Shown here: positions 44,603 to 46,038 of the stretch, piece after piece
Numbering within the stretch: the stretch's first letter is position 1
How the letters are laid out: every line of letters starts with the position of its first letter
NCBI GenBank assembly: GCA_945861515.1
Contig: CAMAVA010000007.1
Location: 1 to 46,038 of the forward strand
Direction: 5' to 3'
DNA from: Brevundimonas vancanneytii
Lineage (GTDB): Bacteria > Pseudomonadota > Alphaproteobacteria > Caulobacterales > Caulobacteraceae
Length of the DNA stretch: 46,038 bases
Notes under the pieces: generated by a model
What the model was told of the DNA's origin: nothing
What the model saw: only the letters and a program-made list of their open reading frames with translations
The model's database searches: none
Program-made: the position numbers and the translations under genes

Positions 44603-45397
44603 CTACATCAGTCCCAGGGACTTGAAGCTGGCGACGCCGTCCCGGCCGACCACCAGGTGGTCATGGACGCCGATCTTCAGGGCCCGGCCCGCCTCGACGA
44701 CCTGGCGGGTCATGTCCACATCTGCGTGGGAGGGGGTTGGATCGCCGCTGGGGTGGTTATGCACCAGGATGACATTGCTGGAAGACAGCTCCAGCGCCCG
44801 GCGCATGACTTCCCGGGGATAGACAGGAGCATGGTCGACGGTGCCGCGGTTCTGGATTTCGTCGGCCATCAGCTGGTTCTTCTTGTCCAGGAACAGGACC
44901 CGGAACTGCTCGCGCGGCTCGTTGGCCAGGGCGACTTTTATATAGGCCAGCAGGGCTGACCAGGAGGAGATCACCGTGCGGCGTCCGACCGCTTCTCGGC
45001 CGACCCGCAAGGTCGCTTCATGCAGAAGCCGCAGGTCGAGGGCTGCCGCCTCGCCGATTCCCTTGACCGTTCGGAGCTCGGCTTCCGAAGCGGCCAGCAC
45101 CCCGGATAGTGACCCGAAGCGGGTCAGCAGGGCCTTGGCCGTGGGCTTGACGTCGCCACGCGCGAAGGTCCGGTACAGGAACAGCTCCAGCAGTTCATAA
45201 TCGGGCAGGGCGCCCAGGCCGCCACGGAAGGCGCGATCTCTGAGCCGGTCGCGGTGGCCCAGATAGTGGGGTTGGGTCCGTTCCATGGTCTGCGGAGCCT
45301 GGAGCTCCGTCCAAGCCGTTTCGTCAGCGACAGGACGCTCCGCCCGGTCAATGACAGCGGCGCCCGAAAACTCCTCGACGGAAACAACTTGGCCCAT
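44603..45397 (-). CDS. radC: RadC-family JAB1/MPN (JAMM) protein
   Basis: 264-residue RadC homologue. An N-terminal UPF0758 helix-hairpin-helix part (HRDRLRDRAFRGGLGALPDYELLELFLYR, then VKGIGEAAALDLRLLHE) is followed by the JAMM metalloprotease-like domain with HNHPSGDPTPSHADVDMTRQ, the HxHx(7)Sx(2)D zinc-binding motif. Role in DNA repair was proposed but is not firmly established. I take ATG 45397 (MGQVVSVEEF) as start; ATG 45286 is a shorter alternative, and the open frame to 45595 lies over the map gene and is not used. Confidence 0.92.
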   Translation of the reverse strand: MGQVVSVEEFSGAAVIDRAERPVADETAWTELQAPQTMERTQPHYLGHRDRLRDRAFRGGLGALPDYELLELFLYRTFARGDVKPTAKALLTRFGSLSGVLAASEAELRTVKGIGEAAALDLRLLHEATLRVGREAVGRRTVISSWSALLAYIKVALANEPREQFRVLFLDKKNQLMADEIQNRGTVDHAPVYPREVMRRALELSSSNVILVHNHPSGDPTPSHADVDMTRQVVEAGRALKIGVHDHLVVGRDGVASFKSLGLM

Positions 45398-45459
45398 GAG
45401 CCCGAATGTTCCCCATCTGTTCGGAGATTGCAAGCCGGTTTCTGCAACCTGAACCGGGC

Positions 45460-46038
45460 TTAATCCGCCAGAATGGGCGGCTTGAACAGCCCGGTCGGAG
45501 AGGCGGTGAAGACCTCGACCGTGCCATCCTCCAGCACGCCGACGGAATGTTCGCACTGCGCCGACAGGGACTTGTCGCGGGTCACGGCCGTCCATCCATC
45601 GCTCAGCACTTTCACCTGCGGCTTGCCCAGATTGACCATGGGCTCGACGGTGAAGAACATGCCGGGCTTCAGCAGGGGCCCCGTTCCGGGCCGGCCGAAA
45701 TGCACCACATTGGGCTCGTCATGGAACACACGGCCAAGGCCATGGCCGCAGAAGTCGCGGACGACCGAACAGCGCTGTGATTCCACATAGGTCTGGATGG
45801 CATGGCCGATGTCGCCGAAGGTGGCGCCTGGCTTGACGGCCGCAAGACCCAGTTCCAGGCCCCGATAGGTGACATCGACCAGGCGACGGGCCCGGGCGTT
45901 GACCGGGCCAACGCCGTACATCCGGCTGGTGTCACCATGCCAGCCGTCGACGATGACGGTGACGTCGATATTGACCACATCGCCCTCGCGGAGGGCCCAG
46001 TCGCCGGGAATGCCGTGGCAGACCACATGGTTTCGGGA
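45460..46038 (-). CDS. map: Methionine aminopeptidase, type I (N-terminus outside the window)
   Basis: 192 C-terminal residues of MetAP-I, which removes the initiator methionine. The frame is open through the window edge, entering at SRNHVVCHGIP. Metal ligands are visible: the two Asp in VNIDVTVIVDGWHGDTSRMY, His in GHGLGRVFHDEPNVVHF, Glu in FTVEPMV and Glu in QCEHSVGV. A short C-terminal tail (TASPTGLFKPPILAD) follows. GTG at 46026 is an internal codon, not the start. radC lies 62 bases downstream. Confidence 0.96.
   Translation of the reverse strand, partial: SRNHVVCHGIPGDWALREGDVVNIDVTVIVDGWHGDTSRMYGVGPVNARARRLVDVTYRGLELGLAAVKPGATFGDIGHAIQTYVESQRCSVVRDFCGHGLGRVFHDEPNVVHFGRPGTGPLLKPGMFFTVEPMVNLGKPQVKVLSDGWTAVTRDKSLSAQCEHSVGVLEDGTVEVFTASPTGLFKPPILAD

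Noticed and set aside
1-46038. CRISPR arrays, insertion sequences, toxin–antitoxin or defence cassettes
   Set aside because: I saw no regularly spaced repeats, transposase motifs or paired small toxin/antitoxin genes anywhere in the window.

Overview
The window is a GC-rich stretch of an alphaproteobacterial chromosome, most likely from the Caulobacterales (Caulobacter/Phenylobacterium/Brevundimonas type). The best marker is the block PIMT-like protein – TolC-type outer-membrane channel – PopZ – ValS. Further support comes from the DUF1476 ATPase zeta inhibitor, a GTP-type PEP carboxykinase, and promoter-like sequences resembling the Caulobacter housekeeping consensus (TTGACGS – spacer – GCTANAWC). 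Coding density is high, and almost everything looks like core or near-core chromosome.

Left end (1–1360): an open reading frame running in from the edge, a decayed gene resembling mobile-element proteins of the RAERR..GELL type, then a tRNA-Cys(GCA) on the minus strand. The decayed material lies on the 3' side of the tRNA, where integrating elements insert. Next come the PIMT homologue, tolC, popZ and valS on the plus strand (1357–7095).

7.1–16 kb: a minus-strand operon (carboxymuconolactone-decarboxylase-like protein, secreted YHS protein, DoxX-like membrane protein) divergent from a LysR regulator. This is followed by an acyl-CoA synthetase, a DUF1801 protein, an exported amidase, a concentrative nucleoside transporter, and a GST coupled to a small exported SUOX-like protein.

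16–24.8 kb: WrbA, an unlisted 39-residue membrane peptide, a PaaI-type thioesterase, and a tightly overlapping plus-strand operon (DUF3253 protein, GST, uracil-DNA-glycosylase-like protein, lipoprotein alpha/beta hydrolase). Then a Leu/Glu-type amino acid dehydrogenase, a minus-strand DHA2 MFS transporter coupled to an ABC ATPase, and an exported protein of unknown function.

25–32.3 kb: acyl-CoA dehydrogenase, a FAD monooxygenase/NTF2 pair, a membrane-anchored penicillin-acylase-family hydrolase, and pckG, whose promoter region carries nested inverted repeats.

32.3–46 kb: a purine biosynthesis run on the minus strand (purC, purS, purQ, purL) interrupted by a peptidoglycan-hydrolase-like gene and a membrane protein and ending in a small lipoprotein. 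An NTF2-like gene, the divergent ATPase zeta gene, a deoxyinosine-glycosylase gene that appears to start at CTG inside the purB stop, and purB follow. The window ends with two related MFS transporters, a third GST, radC, and the C-terminal part of map. I see no CRISPR array, intact prophage, insertion sequence or clear defence island. The candidates for novelty are small: unusual couplings, starts and regulatory structures within otherwise familiar genes.
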